A DNA stretch of 64,000 nucleotides. Origin: Larkinella sp. C7 (GTDB lineage: Bacteria; Bacteroidota; Bacteroidia; Cytophagales; Spirosomataceae). Positions 53,100-61,316 of the stretch are shown here, piece by piece (the stretch's first letter is position 1; every line of letters starts with the position of its first letter). The DNA lies in assembly GCF_006149005.1 (NCBI RefSeq), contig NZ_VBSL01000012.1, positions 62,001-126,000 on the forward strand, written 5' to 3'. The translations under genes and the position numbers were made by a program. The notes under the pieces were generated by a model, which saw nothing but the letters and a program-made list of their open reading frames with translations, was not told the origin of the DNA and did no database searches.

Positions 53100-53528
53100 T
53101 CAGGCGGCTTCGGGTTTTTGATACAGGAACACTTCAAGGATGTTCGACTTTTTGACGTCTATGATTTCGTAGGGAATGAGCGTTGTTTTCAACCCTTCGT
53201 TGACGCGTTCGTGAGCATTGGCGACGTCGGTTGCGCTGACCAGAATGTTAATTGGAATTCGCTTTTCTTTACCCTTATCGTTTTCGGTAATGTACACGAC
53301 GTTGCAGAGGTATTTATCATCGATCGATTCGTCCAAAAACATGTCGTGGACTTTAAACGGATCCATCCGTTTGATGGAAAAATCGTTGTGGAGCAATTCC
53401 ATTTCCCGGTAGAGTATGGCTTCGCCTTCGGTCCAACTGACTGCATCGACCAGATAGACTTCATTTTTTGTCACGAATTTGCCCTGCTCGTTTTGCTGCT
53501 GGAACCGGATTTGTGCTTTTAGGTACAT
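53100..53528 (-). CDS. DUF4494-family protein
   Basis: 142 residues. The pattern KNEVYLVDAVSWTEGEAILY, then acidic beta-rich text, resembles DUF4494, a family common in Bacteroidota phages and prophages with no known function. The gene overlaps the upstream one by 68 bases in another frame. Confidence 0.7.
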   Translation of the reverse strand: MYLKAQIRFQQQNEQGKFVTKNEVYLVDAVSWTEGEAILYREMELLHNDFSIKRMDPFKVHDMFLDESIDDKYLCNVVYITENDKGKEKRIPINILVSATDVANAHERVNEGLKTTLIPYEIIDVKKSNILEVFLYQKPEAA

Positions 53529-53820
53529 GAGTATTGAGTTTTAAAGTGAAATTCAGAGTAATGCCCAGATGCTCCTGGATGACGGTTTGCACTTCCGCAG
53601 CGCATTCGTTGAAGCCTTTCATGTAATGCACCGTCTGGCAGTAGTCGATGGCGCGCATCAAAGTGACCCGCTGAGGCAAATCGACTTTGGTCGGCTTATT
53701 GTCTTTTACATCCTGAACCGATGCGTAGTACTGGCCACCGATCTTTTCGTAGCCGAGGTACATTTCGAGGATTTCGTCACGTTCCTGCTCGGTTAATACC
53801 TGTTTCCAGATTCCGTCCAT
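53461..53820 (-). CDS. Hypothetical early phage protein
   Basis: 119 residues from the ATG at 53820 (MDGIWKQVLTEQERDEILEM...), mainly helical. The C-terminal 20 residues are basic and overlap the start of the DUF4494 gene. Not recognised. Confidence 0.55.
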   Translation of the reverse strand: MDGIWKQVLTEQERDEILEMYLGYEKIGGQYYASVQDVKDNKPTKVDLPQRVTLMRAIDYCQTVHYMKGFNECAAEVQTVIQEHLGITLNFTLKLNTHVPKSTNPVPAAKRAGQIRDKK

Positions 53821-53828
53821 AGTTTTGA

Positions 53829-54329
53829 TTAGAGTCCGACGACGTAGCTGCACGCATCGATGATTTCCTGATTATTTGTTTTCAGGCCAGTGAACCGGGT
53901 AAATTCAAGCCGGGTCCACTTTTCTTTCCGGGGCATTTCTTCGACGAATCCGAATCCGTGATGCTCCAGAAAGGCTTTGATTGTCAGCCCGACGCCTTCG
54001 TTTTGCCCAACCCGCCGGGCCATTTCTTCCCGGACTCGTTTCTCGTAATCCTTTGCCCGAATCGATCCCGGTTCGACGCCTTTCGGCAATTTGACCGTGT
54101 GGTAATTCGCTTTCGGGTTCAGATAACCCGCTTCGAGGTGGACGAAAACATGATCTTTCCCGAGGTCAAGCAGCCACGCCTGTAGGTCTACAAAGGGCAT
54201 TACCTGGGCGACCAGTACTTTTCGATCCTTCCGGGACCACATGCCTACTCCCGATGCTTTGAGATCCGGATCGATGCCGACAGCGTAGGGAAACCGGCGA
54301 TTCGGCAGTTGATAAAGCGGTTTTTCCAT
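53829..54329 (-). CDS. RuvC-like Holliday junction resolvase
   Basis: 166 residues with the RuvC/RNase H layout. AVGIDPDLKASGVGMW gives the first catalytic Asp20 on strand 1, VHLEAGY gives Glu66, and NNQEIIDACSYVVG gives Asp158 on the last helix. These enzymes cut branched recombination or replication intermediates before packaging. Size matches phage RuvC relatives. It is co-translated with a tiny membrane peptide upstream (TAATG). Confidence 0.75.
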   Translation of the reverse strand: MEKPLYQLPNRRFPYAVGIDPDLKASGVGMWSRKDRKVLVAQVMPFVDLQAWLLDLGKDHVFVHLEAGYLNPKANYHTVKLPKGVEPGSIRAKDYEKRVREEMARRVGQNEGVGLTIKAFLEHHGFGFVEEMPRKEKWTRLEFTRFTGLKTNNQEIIDACSYVVGL

Positions 54330-54439
54330 TACGGCTTTTCCGGTTCGGTGTGGTGGCCGGGGCCAATTTGAAAGGCCAAATAGACCAGGTAAGCAGCCAG
54401 GCAGATGAGGGCCAGAAACAAGATTTTAGCGATAAGCAT
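54329..54439 (-). CDS. Tiny single-pass membrane peptide
   Basis: 36 residues, one hydrophobic helix (AKILFLALICLAAYLVYLAF) and a His/Pro/Glu tail. Its stop overlaps the resolvase start, so it is coupled to it. Function unknown. Confidence 0.5.
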   Translation of the reverse strand: MLIAKILFLALICLAAYLVYLAFQIGPGHHTEPEKP

Positions 54440-54441
54440 GG

Positions 54442-55215
54442 TTACAGTGATGGGGTTGATTTGAGACTGGAGACGACCACGACGAAATCCGATTCGGGAA
54501 TCAAGCTGACGAGGTAGTGATTGAGTGCCAGAACTTTTGCATAGGTGAGGACCCGGTTAGAAGCCGTCGGTGTCAGCATGCCGTTGATCAGGCTGGCCAG
54601 ATCGCGGATCTGCTTGGTGCGTTCTGTTTCGTGCAGGGTTTTGTTTTTGCCCTGGTTGTTGGCGATATCCCAGGTGATTTCGTCGATAGCCCGGTTCCAG
54701 AAACCAATTTTCTGCTCCTTGCTCATCTGGATTTTCCCTTTCGAATCGAGCCAGTCGTACAGCGCATTGCCCAGGTCCTGATACTGCCCCCCGTGTTTGA
54801 CGGTTTCGACGGCGCGTTTGAGCGTGAATTCCATCCACTTCTCCGCTTCGTCCTGATCAGGCTCTTTAGGCGTTGATTCGGGCAAAAGCAGTTGGTCCCG
54901 GTAGACGCGCTGCAACTCGACATTGCCTTGCCGAAACCGCAGGTAGGCAGCCATCACGTCGGAGAAGTAATTCGGATCGATGGCCCTGTAAACCTCAATG
55001 CCCAGTTTGCGCGAAACCAGCAGCTCATACGCCAGCTTGATTTCTTCGATCGTCCAGGTTGCGTACTGACTCTGAATCCATTTCAAAACCGTCAGTACGG
55101 TTTTCAGGTGTTCAGGCTTGTCCTCCGCCGAAACCTTGATCCCGATCAGGGCGATGATGCCATTCAGCAGGGCATTCAGGTCGTTGACCGTGGCGTCAGC
55201 CACTTTCTTGCCCAT
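54442..55215 (-). CDS. Early phage protein, possibly replication-related
   Basis: 257 residues from the ATG at 55215; a longer start at 55332 (39 residues more) would overlap the upstream gene by 137 bases and is less likely, though its sequence looks plausible. Mostly helical, with a central segment (TIEEIKLAYELLVSRKLGIE) and a long C-terminal helix pair. It lies directly after the replication-initiator-like gene, the place of a helicase loader or primase helper. No motif confirms this. Confidence 0.5.
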   Translation of the reverse strand: MGKKVADATVNDLNALLNGIIALIGIKVSAEDKPEHLKTVLTVLKWIQSQYATWTIEEIKLAYELLVSRKLGIEVYRAIDPNYFSDVMAAYLRFRQGNVELQRVYRDQLLLPESTPKEPDQDEAEKWMEFTLKRAVETVKHGGQYQDLGNALYDWLDSKGKIQMSKEQKIGFWNRAIDEITWDIANNQGKNKTLHETERTKQIRDLASLINGMLTPTASNRVLTYAKVLALNHYLVSLIPESDFVVVVSSLKSTPSL

Positions 55216-56104
55216 TCTGCATGTAATCAAGGAGCTCGTCGTCGGTTGTAATTGCAAGTGCTTTAGTTGCTCTTGGACTGCCTGAACGGGCAACTGACTG
55301 GCTGTTTGCGCTGTGATAAGTTCGCTGCTCATTGGTAACGGGTTGTTCTTCGATTTTTTTCCTAATCCAGTTGTAGCAATGGCTTTTGGCTTCACCCCAG
55401 ATCCGGGCTCGCTGGTTCTGGGCGATGGTTTGTTCGGCGAAAAACCGCCCGATCATGCTGATGATTTTTGCGGTATCGTACTCCCCGGCAGCGTCTTTGA
55501 CGCCCAGCGCCCGAGCGGTTGTTCGCACGAATTCCGAATCGGCCTGAAGGCGGGTTTCGTGTTCGCTTAAAATTTCGGACAACTCATCGGGGGAAGAGGG
55601 GGGCCGCGCAACGGGGGTGATAGGGGGCGAAGTGGCCTGTGGGTCTACCGGCAAATTTTCGCCTTCGCGCGTTTTAACATCATCAACAACATCTTCTATT
55701 ATATTACTATTAAGTACTATACTATTAGGAGCGTTACTAACGCGGTTGTAACGCGTTACATCTTTCGTATCTTGCTTATTTTCACGGTGTTGTGAAACTC
55801 GAATCTTCGTATTTTCTCGTTTTTTGTCGAAAGTTTCGAGATAGTTTGTCAGTCTTTTGTTGGAAGTTTCACCATTCGACGATGATATGAGCCCGATTTC
55901 TTCCAGAAAACTCCAGCATTTTTCAAGGCGTCTCCCCACTTCAAGCTGACGTTTCAGCACGATGGTTTTAACCGGTTTTTCCTGTGCCGCCAGCTTTTCA
56001 AGTACCGTATAGAATAGACCTAGCCCCTCGTAACCGTACCGCATATAGAGTTCGGTTATCTTCTCGTCTTGGAAAGCGTTCGTATCGTGCAGGAAGTATT
56101 TCAC
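55196..56104 (-). CDS. Replication-initiation-like protein (Lin1244/DUF4373 type)
   Basis: 302 residues from a GTG at 56104. The N-terminus YFLHDTNAFQDEKITELYMR, then YGYEGLGLFYTVLEKL, matches the Lin1244/Lin1753-like winged-helix domain found in phage replisome organisers. A disordered, Pro-rich linker (residues about 150-175) joins a C-terminal helical domain (AKIISMIGRFFAEQTIAQNQ). It probably binds the phage origin. It starts with a 4-base overlap to a small membrane gene upstream. Confidence 0.75.
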   Translation of the reverse strand: MKYFLHDTNAFQDEKITELYMRYGYEGLGLFYTVLEKLAAQEKPVKTIVLKRQLEVGRRLEKCWSFLEEIGLISSSNGETSNKRLTNYLETFDKKRENTKIRVSQHRENKQDTKDVTRYNRVSNAPNSIVLNSNIIEDVVDDVKTREGENLPVDPQATSPPITPVARPPSSPDELSEILSEHETRLQADSEFVRTTARALGVKDAAGEYDTAKIISMIGRFFAEQTIAQNQRARIWGEAKSHCYNWIRKKIEEQPVTNEQRTYHSANSQSVARSGSPRATKALAITTDDELLDYMQNGQESG

Positions 56105-56274
56105 CGGCTTTTATTTGAATGGTCAGGTATGATGCAGATGGCCAGCACCGCCAGAAACAGGCAACCGGTCCATAGGGGCAATTCGTCGGTACGGTGGGTT
56201 CGGTAAGCCTCGATTCGCACCGACAGGCAGACGAGGATCACAAGAATGGTCAGCATGACTAAAAGGGTTTTCAT
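56101..56274 (-). CDS. Small two-helix membrane protein
   Basis: 57 residues with two hydrophobic segments (LLVMLTILVILVCLSV and WTGCLFLAVLAICIIP). It overlaps the replication gene start (GTGA). Function unknown. Confidence 0.5.
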   Translation of the reverse strand: MKTLLVMLTILVILVCLSVRIEAYRTHRTDELPLWTGCLFLAVLAICIIPDHSNKSR

Positions 56275-56276
56275 GA

Positions 56277-56378
56277 TCACTGAGCGGGTTTAGGAGTGAC
56301 TACAGGGATGGGATCGACCGGATCGAAAATGAGAATGCCGGGCTCGGGCTGGTAGATGACGACCGTCGGATGCTCCAT
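56277..56378 (-). CDS. Very small Pro/Val-rich peptide
   Basis: 33 residues (MEHPTVVIYQPEPGILIFDP...), 2 bases from its downstream neighbour and 3 bases from its upstream one. The tight fit suggests a real gene, but the length makes this uncertain. Confidence 0.4.
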   Translation of the reverse strand: MEHPTVVIYQPEPGILIFDPVDPIPVVTPKPAQ

Positions 56379-56381
56379 AAC

Positions 56382-56618
56382 TTACCGGGTGAAATAGGCC
56401 AGCGCAACACAGAAGAGCAGGGCGGCAAGGCCTCCGGCAAGCAGGATCAGGCTGTCCTGTACCCACAGCCGCAGTGACCGCAGACGTTTCAGGATACGCG
56501 TTTGCTTTTCCAGTTTCAGGCTATCCCACCAGGTCAGAAAGATGGCCAAGCCGGTGGAGCTGGTGAGTGCGGAGCCGAACAACAGACCGGCAGCTTGAAA
56601 GGCGATAGAAGTGGTCAT
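56382..56618 (-). CDS. Small two-helix membrane protein
   Basis: 78 residues with hydrophobic segments at the start (FGSALTSSTGLAIFLTWW) and end (SLILLAGGLAALLFCVALAY), separated by a basic loop. It overlaps the upstream gene by 4 bases. Function unknown; three small membrane proteins in this early operon are notable. Confidence 0.55.
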   Translation of the reverse strand: MTTSIAFQAAGLLFGSALTSSTGLAIFLTWWDSLKLEKQTRILKRLRSLRLWVQDSLILLAGGLAALLFCVALAYFTR

Positions 56619-56800
56619 GACTTATGAAGTTGAGTAGTGATGCGTTTGCGTACCTTGTCGACGTGCTGCAGCTCGCCGAGGCTGATGCCGGCCGATTGCC
56701 GGATGAACTTCCGGTAGCGGAGTTCTTCGCTGGACATCTCCAGCAGCTTTTCGATGACCTCAGCGTCACGGGCTGATAGTTCCAGAATGACCTTTTTCAT
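56615..56800 (-). CDS. Small helical protein
   Basis: 61 residues (MKKVILELSARDAEVIEKLL...), helical and charged with a basic C-terminus. Second gene of the early operon, 8 bases after the HTH gene. Function unknown. Confidence 0.55.
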   Translation of the reverse strand: MKKVILELSARDAEVIEKLLEMSSEELRYRKFIRQSAGISLGELQHVDKVRKRITTQLHKS

Positions 56801-56808
56801 CGTGGCTA

Positions 56809-57138
56809 TCAGGCTTTGGCCGGTGGGAAATGGGACAGAAAATACTCCAGCTCATCCGGGAAAATGCGGACTCCCCGATCGACAATCCCGGCCGCAGGCT
56901 TGAGGAAGATGTGTTTTTTCCCTCCGTTGATCGGACGGCCTTTGTGAATCCAGTTGTACACCGTATCAGGCGAAAAGCTGGTGAGAAAGGCCACATCCTC
57001 CACATCGTACAGCAGCTTCTGGCGAATGGCCGAAAGGCGGGTCAATTGCTTGATTTCAGCCAGCTCTTTGGCGATGTCAGGCGTTTCCATGCGTGGTGTT
57101 GGTTTGGGTAATAGCTCCCTAGCGAGTCTGGTTTCCAT
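56809..57138 (-). CDS. Excisionase-like helix-turn-helix protein
   Basis: 109 residues from the ATG at 57138 (in-frame alternatives: TTG at 57171, ATG at 57090). The C-terminal half LLYDVEDVAFLTSFSPDTVY, then NWIHKGRPI and a basic wing, resembles MerR/excisionase-type winged helices. It is the first gene of the early operon, 30 bases downstream of the shared 37-bp operator. It may be a recombination directionality factor or an early regulator. Confidence 0.65.
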   Translation of the reverse strand: METRLARELLPKPTPRMETPDIAKELAEIKQLTRLSAIRQKLLYDVEDVAFLTSFSPDTVYNWIHKGRPINGGKKHIFLKPAAGIVDRGVRIFPDELEYFLSHFPPAKA

Positions 57139-57167
57139 CTTATTTGACCGTCGTATAAGTAACTTGC

Positions 57168-57204
57168 TCAAATGTCAAATTAATTTGAACAATATGCAAG
57201 TTAA
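57168..57204 (-). promoter_or_regulatory. Operator/promoter of the early operon
   Basis: Matches 15439-15475 in 34 of 37 positions. It contains the perfect palindrome TCAAATTAATTTGA (57175-57188). On the minus strand a TTG box and a TTAATTTG box resemble Bacteroidota -33/-7 elements. Probable repressor-controlled early promoter. Confidence 0.7.
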
Positions 57205-57324
57205 TGGTCAAAAAAATATTTGCGAGTTGTTCAAGTTATTCAACCTGGAATTGGACACGGGAGGTATTTAGCAGGAGGATTCGTGCCTATTTTTGGGCAT
57301 TTTGAAGAACCATTTACTAAAAAA

Positions 57325-57600
57325 TCACAAAGCCATGGCTCCTTTTTTTATTAAAAGCTTAGTGCGCTCATTTTTTTGAACCAATGCGCTTTGTGCATCA
57401 TGTATTGCATTGATTATCAATAACTCACTACTTGGGGATACAGGCGTTCCAACCGCGAAAGCACGGAGGGTTTCGTGGGAAATTCCTTGGCAATGCTTCA
57501 TAACCTCAGCCCTGCCGAGGGATTCTAATGCCGCTTGGTAGTAGGAGTAACTCTCTGGGTTACTCTGTACGGGACCTGGGTTTGTTTTTGTTCGCGCCAT
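57325..57600 (-). CDS. Possible Cro-like small regulator
   Basis: 91 residues, divergent from the repressor gene and separated from it by a 121-base control region, the classic place of Cro. A helix-turn-helix-like pattern may be read in VMKHCQGISHETLRAFAVGT. The C-terminus is basic and helical. Classical motif scores cannot be computed here. A host-effect gene is the alternative. Confidence 0.5.
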   Translation of the reverse strand: MARTKTNPGPVQSNPESYSYYQAALESLGRAEVMKHCQGISHETLRAFAVGTPVSPSSELLIINAIHDAQSALVQKNERTKLLIKKGAMAL

Positions 57601-57638
57601 GTTTGTATATTACTTGAAAGATATTCAAATGAATTATT

Positions 57639-57702
57639 GACCGTTCACATAGAATGTTAGCAAATATTACAAATTTCTTGCAAACATTTGCAGGTGAACG
57701 TC
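57639..57702. promoter_or_regulatory. Divergent repressor/Cro-type control region
   Basis: The 121-base gap between the divergent genes holds an interrupted inverted repeat (GACCGTTCAC near 57640, GTGAACGTC near 57694). It also has TGCAAACATTTGCA (57679-57692), two 6-base arms around CA that are related to the CAAAnnnnTTTG palindromes at the two operon operators. Confidence 0.5.
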
Positions 57703-57721
57703 AAAAAAAATAACTACAACC

Positions 57722-58975
57722 GTGACGTTTGCCGAAAAAATGATTTTAGCTCAGTCTCATTATGATTGGTCTCCAGTGGAGATGGCAGAACAGTTACGGG
57801 TTCCTGTTGAGGTTATTCAAGGGTTGGAGTCTGGGAAGATGCTCCCAGATGGGGATTTTATCGAGAGAATATCGCTATTGACCGGCACCAACTCTTCCGA
57901 CTGGCTCAATAATGAAGTCGATTTGCCCAGATTACCATCATACAATCTTTTTGACCCGCCGACTCTTCATGCAAAAACAGACGAAGAGGCAAAGAGGTAT
58001 AGGCTGAGAAAGTTAATTAGCCATTTTGACCAAGGGGAGCAGCGGTCATTTGCTGAGCGAATTGGGCTGAGAGAAGACTTTCTGAGTAAAATGCTCTCAG
58101 AAAAATCACGTGAAAAGATAACAAACAGGACATTAATTAAAATCGCCAAGCATACAGGAGCTTCTTTTGAGTGGCTTTCTTCAGGCGTTGGACCCTGGCT
58201 GAAATCGAATAAAAATTCTCAGGTAAGTGACCATGAAGGTCGAGCATTAAAGCAATATCTAGAAGTAAACAACATAACGTTAGAAGCGGCTGGGGAGGCT
58301 ATTGGTAAGGTTCGCAGCAATGTTTCCTATTACATCGGAAAGGAGAAGTTGGGAGATAAGGTATGGCAAATGTTATCCGAAAGTCCCTTACAGATCACGC
58401 GTGAAAAAGTAATGAACAAACAACAAATCCAGAAAAATGACACCACAAACACCCGTTCAACTATGTATTATCGAAACCAATTATCAGGCTCTGTCATTGA
58501 CGATCCAAGAAACCATTACCATAAAGCCGAACCTATCCCCTTAGAAGAAACCTATATAGAACTGCCATATTTGCCACAGACCGCCAGAGCGGGTTTGGAT
58601 GCGGAAAGATATTGGCAGATGCCCCAAGAGACCATACGGGTCAGAGCGTCCGCAATTCCACCAGGAATGGAGAAAAAGGAATGGTGGATTATAAAAATTG
58701 ACGGCGACTCAATGGAGCCTCAGCTCATTTCAGGTGCAAAGGTTTTAGCATACAGGGTTGAGCACGATTCGTTTCGCTTAATCCGGCCTCAGGTTTTGGC
58801 AGTTCAATATGGCGAGGAGGTAGTAGTTAAACGAATCGTAGAGAATCAATATGAAGAGAAGAGAGGCTTTATGCTGCACTCCGATAACCCTCCACCTAAT
58901 CCGTATTTCGTCAAGGCTGATGACATAAAGCAAATATGGGTAATTGTAAAAATTTATGATGCCCCAGTAAGGTAA
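57722..58975 (+). CDS. Prophage repressor with S24 (LexA/CI-type) domain
   Basis: 417 residues from a GTG at 57722. The N-terminus has two helix-turn-helix-like regions (residues about 1-70 and 90-160). The C-terminal S24 peptidase domain has Ser330 in IDGDSMEPQL and Lys370 in VVVKRI. A likely self-cleavage site is Ala290-Gly291 in TARAGLD. By family knowledge, DNA damage would trigger self-cleavage and prophage induction. It faces away from the early operon, whose operator resembles elements in its own upstream region. Longer than CI (about 230), because of the doubled N-terminal part. Confidence 0.88.
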   Translation: MTFAEKMILAQSHYDWSPVEMAEQLRVPVEVIQGLESGKMLPDGDFIERISLLTGTNSSDWLNNEVDLPRLPSYNLFDPPTLHAKTDEEAKRYRLRKLISHFDQGEQRSFAERIGLREDFLSKMLSEKSREKITNRTLIKIAKHTGASFEWLSSGVGPWLKSNKNSQVSDHEGRALKQYLEVNNITLEAAGEAIGKVRSNVSYYIGKEKLGDKVWQMLSESPLQITREKVMNKQQIQKNDTTNTRSTMYYRNQLSGSVIDDPRNHYHKAEPIPLEETYIELPYLPQTARAGLDAERYWQMPQETIRVRASAIPPGMEKKEWWIIKIDGDSMEPQLISGAKVLAYRVEHDSFRLIRPQVLAVQYGEEVVVKRIVENQYEEKRGFMLHSDNPPPNPYFVKADDIKQIWVIVKIYDAPVR

Positions 58976-59000
58976 GTATTAGTTTAAACTCAACTTGTAT

Positions 59001-59426
59001 ATGAAAAACCTATTCAACCACTTTTTTGTCCTTCTTTTTGTATTTTCTCTGGTTGGTTGCGGAAAGGAAGCCGAAAAAGAGGCCGAGATTGATCCTGATT
59101 TTACTAAAGGATTAACAGGAAAATACGCAATAACCTCCTATACAGAAGGGAAAACGACATTGACTTTTCCCCAGCCTGGCGCAAATGGAGAGATGCTGGT
59201 AGAAAAGATAGACAACACTCACGTTAGTATTTTCCCCACTATCACTGTTGGAACAGTAAGTCTTTTTGAATTCGATAAGGTTTCTGTTGAACTGAAACAC
59301 GAATCCGGAAATACGTTTGGAATCTACAACAGTGGCACGAAATACGGCACAATATCTCCGACCGCAGTTTTGATTTCTGATACCTCGTTAGATGGTACAT
59401 TTTTCGAGTTAAAAGGCAAGCGATAG
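59001..59426 (+). CDS. Small lipoprotein, likely expressed in lysogeny
   Basis: 141 residues from the ATG at 59001. The signal peptide ends in a lipobox (FVFSLVGCGKE), predicting a lipid-modified Cys and membrane anchoring. The rest is an acidic linker followed by a beta-rich domain (FEFDKVSVELKHESGNTFGI), like lipocalin or DUF-type small lipoproteins. It follows the repressor in the same direction, so it should be made in the lysogen and could serve in superinfection exclusion. Function inferred only. Confidence 0.65.
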   Translation: MKNLFNHFFVLLFVFSLVGCGKEAEKEAEIDPDFTKGLTGKYAITSYTEGKTTLTFPQPGANGEMLVEKIDNTHVSIFPTITVGTVSLFEFDKVSVELKHESGNTFGIYNSGTKYGTISPTAVLISDTSLDGTFFELKGKR

Positions 59427-59438
59427 AACCAATCACTT

Positions 59439-59475
59439 ATGGAAATATCTCGCTACATCCGATCGGACCGGGTGG
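59439..59475 (+). repeat. Duplicated 5' end of the integrase gene (37 bp, copy 1)
   Basis: Identical to 59960-59996, the first 37 bases of integrase 2 including ATG. The frame breaks after copy 1, so it is a fragment. The unit between the copies (59476-59959) holds two small genes. Confidence 0.9.
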
Positions 59476-59506
59476 GTTGCAAAATTTCAGACGAACGATC
59501 GAAAAG

Positions 59507-59764
59507 ATGAAGATAACCATTACTACTACCTATAATGGCCGTCAATACGATGGCCTTAGGAGCGCAATTAAAGACTCAATCGTCGATCGAATTAACGAAC
59601 GTGTACAAGCCAAATTGGAGCCTTTTAAATCGGAACTAAGCCAATTTCCAGCCGGAAGCATTACGGTCGATGTGGCCGAAGACCTCAGTAGTTATACCAT
59701 AAAATACAAGGATTTACCGGACGAATTGGTAGAACGGATTATAAATTCGACACAACCAGATTGA
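59507..59764 (+). CDS. Small hypothetical protein inside the repeat-bounded segment
   Basis: 85 residues from the ATG at 59507 (MKITITTTYNGRQYDGLRSA...), an alternating beta/alpha pattern with an amphipathic middle (IVDRINERVQAKLEPFKSEL). Not recognised. It lies between two copies of the integrase start, and its end overlaps the convergent gene by 26 bases. Confidence 0.55.
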   Translation: MKITITTTYNGRQYDGLRSAIKDSIVDRINERVQAKLEPFKSELSQFPAGSITVDVAEDLSSYTIKYKDLPDELVERIINSTQPD

Positions 59765-59906
59765 CGTTGGATTCGTTGATTTCGCAGACCAGTCGTTTTA
59801 TAGCTTCAATGTGCTTATCAATTTCTTGCGCCTTCTTCTGAATTAAATCTAATTCAAGAGTGTCGATTTTTACACTTGCGATGCGGGTATTTGCTACTTG
59901 CGACAT
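59739..59906 (-). CDS. Small convergent helical protein
   Basis: 55 residues from the ATG at 59906; the helical part (LIQKKAQEIDKHIEAIKRLV) looks like a coiled coil. It is the only minus-strand gene between the repressor and the tRNA. Unknown; an antitoxin-like or regulator role would be a guess. Confidence 0.4.
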   Translation of the reverse strand: MSQVANTRIASVKIDTLELDLIQKKAQEIDKHIEAIKRLVCEINESNVNLVVSNL

Positions 59907-59959
59907 GGTGATTTTCGTTTGAAACGTTCTAAGCAAATATAATCAAACAGTAAACAACA

Positions 59960-59996
59960 ATGGAAATATCTCGCTACATCCGATCGGACCGGGTGG
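59960..59996 (+). repeat. 37-bp repeat, copy 2 (true start of integrase 2)
   Basis: Identical to 59439-59475. Here the reading frame continues into the complete integrase gene. Confidence 0.9.
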
Positions 59997-61258
59997 ATAA
60001 GGAAGGATTTTGCCAAATTCATTTCCGTGTCTGCTGGTCTCAGCGGAAAATCAGGTTCAGCTCCGGACAGGTGGTCAAACCCGACGAGATCATTGAACTG
60101 ACCGAATCGATCAAAGACCCGCTAACCGGTAGAAAAAAGGAACGCAAAAAGCTCCAGACCAAAAACCGGAAAGTAAATAGGATACTCGATACGTATTCCG
60201 ATTGCCTTTATGATTATTTCGATGGATTTACCGGCATACCTACCGAGGCCCAGGTACAGGCTGAGGTCGAGCGCATACGGATTGAGGAATTAAATCAGGC
60301 TCCAAAACCGGTAAAAGCTCCGGATCCGGAACCTGAGCCAGAACCGGAACAGATTCGTTTTTATACTTTCTGGGATCAATTTATTTCGGAGCACCGGGCG
60401 ATCAAGTCCCACAACTATATTCGGCATTTCATTCCGGTAAGAGACCACCTAAAAAGGTTCTCTCCAGAGTTGGACTTCCATGATGTAACGACGCAGTTTG
60501 CGAACCGATTCATTCAGTATATGATGTCGACCGGCGTCACGGACGATACGGCCTACAATGCGTTAAAAAAGGTCAGAGCGGTCATGAAATACGCCCGGAA
60601 GTGCGGACTCAACGTGCCCGGCGATTTTGAAGACTTTCCAACCTACCGGTCGATCGTTCAACGGGAAGCCCTGAAATGGGATGAGGTCATAAAATTACAG
60701 GCGGCAGATCTTCCGGATTACCTCGCCAGACAACGGGACGTTTTTCTATTCCAGTGTTTTACTGGTCTCCGCTGGAGCGATCTGCCTCACGCCCGGCCGG
60801 GGAACCTCATCGAGATGCAGGGCGAAGACAACGAGGTGGCACCGGTGCTCCGGTTGGTGCAGCAGAAGGGTAGGAGGGAAAACCTTTTGCCGCTTTCGGA
60901 GCTGGCCATTGAAATTCTCAATAAGTACAATGGTAAGTTGCCCCTGATCACCAGTCAGAATTATAACGAGTACATCAAGGAAGCTGCTAAAAGAGCGGGA
61001 TTAAATCGCCGGGTGATCGATACCCAGTACCGAAACGGCCAGCGGTTTGACGAAGAATATTTTTTACATGAATACATTTCTTCCCATACCGGACGTCATA
61101 CCTTTGCCATGATCAGCCTGGAGCGCAAGATTGACATTACGGATTTAAGCGGACTGATGGGTCACGGCAGCATTGAAACTACGATGATTTACCGAACGCT
61201 GCGGGGAGAGGATAAGATAAAAGTGGTTAAAAAGGCCTGGGGTAAAAATGCTATTTGA
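59960..61258 (+). CDS. int: Tyrosine-type site-specific integrase of prophage 2
   Basis: 432 residues. The catalytic residues appear in order: Arg in FTGLRWSDLP, Lys/Arg in QQKGRRENLLPL, His-x-x-Arg in HTGRHTFAM, GHGS, and Tyr in TMIYRTLRGE. A SAM-like core-binding domain precedes them (TFWDQFISEHRAIKSHNYIR). It ends 59 bases before the tRNA-Arg gene, whose 3' end is the presumed attachment site. It differs clearly in sequence from integrase 1, though both use the same tRNA end. Confidence 0.93.
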   Translation: MEISRYIRSDRVDKEGFCQIHFRVCWSQRKIRFSSGQVVKPDEIIELTESIKDPLTGRKKERKKLQTKNRKVNRILDTYSDCLYDYFDGFTGIPTEAQVQAEVERIRIEELNQAPKPVKAPDPEPEPEPEQIRFYTFWDQFISEHRAIKSHNYIRHFIPVRDHLKRFSPELDFHDVTTQFANRFIQYMMSTGVTDDTAYNALKKVRAVMKYARKCGLNVPGDFEDFPTYRSIVQREALKWDEVIKLQAADLPDYLARQRDVFLFQCFTGLRWSDLPHARPGNLIEMQGEDNEVAPVLRLVQQKGRRENLLPLSELAIEILNKYNGKLPLITSQNYNEYIKEAAKRAGLNRRVIDTQYRNGQRFDEEYFLHEYISSHTGRHTFAMISLERKIDITDLSGLMGHGSIETTMIYRTLRGEDKIKVVKKAWGKNAI

Positions 61259-61316
61259 CCCCAGACGTGACCCCAATAATTGCAATGTGCCTTAAATGCG
61301 TCAAAAAAGCGTATTT

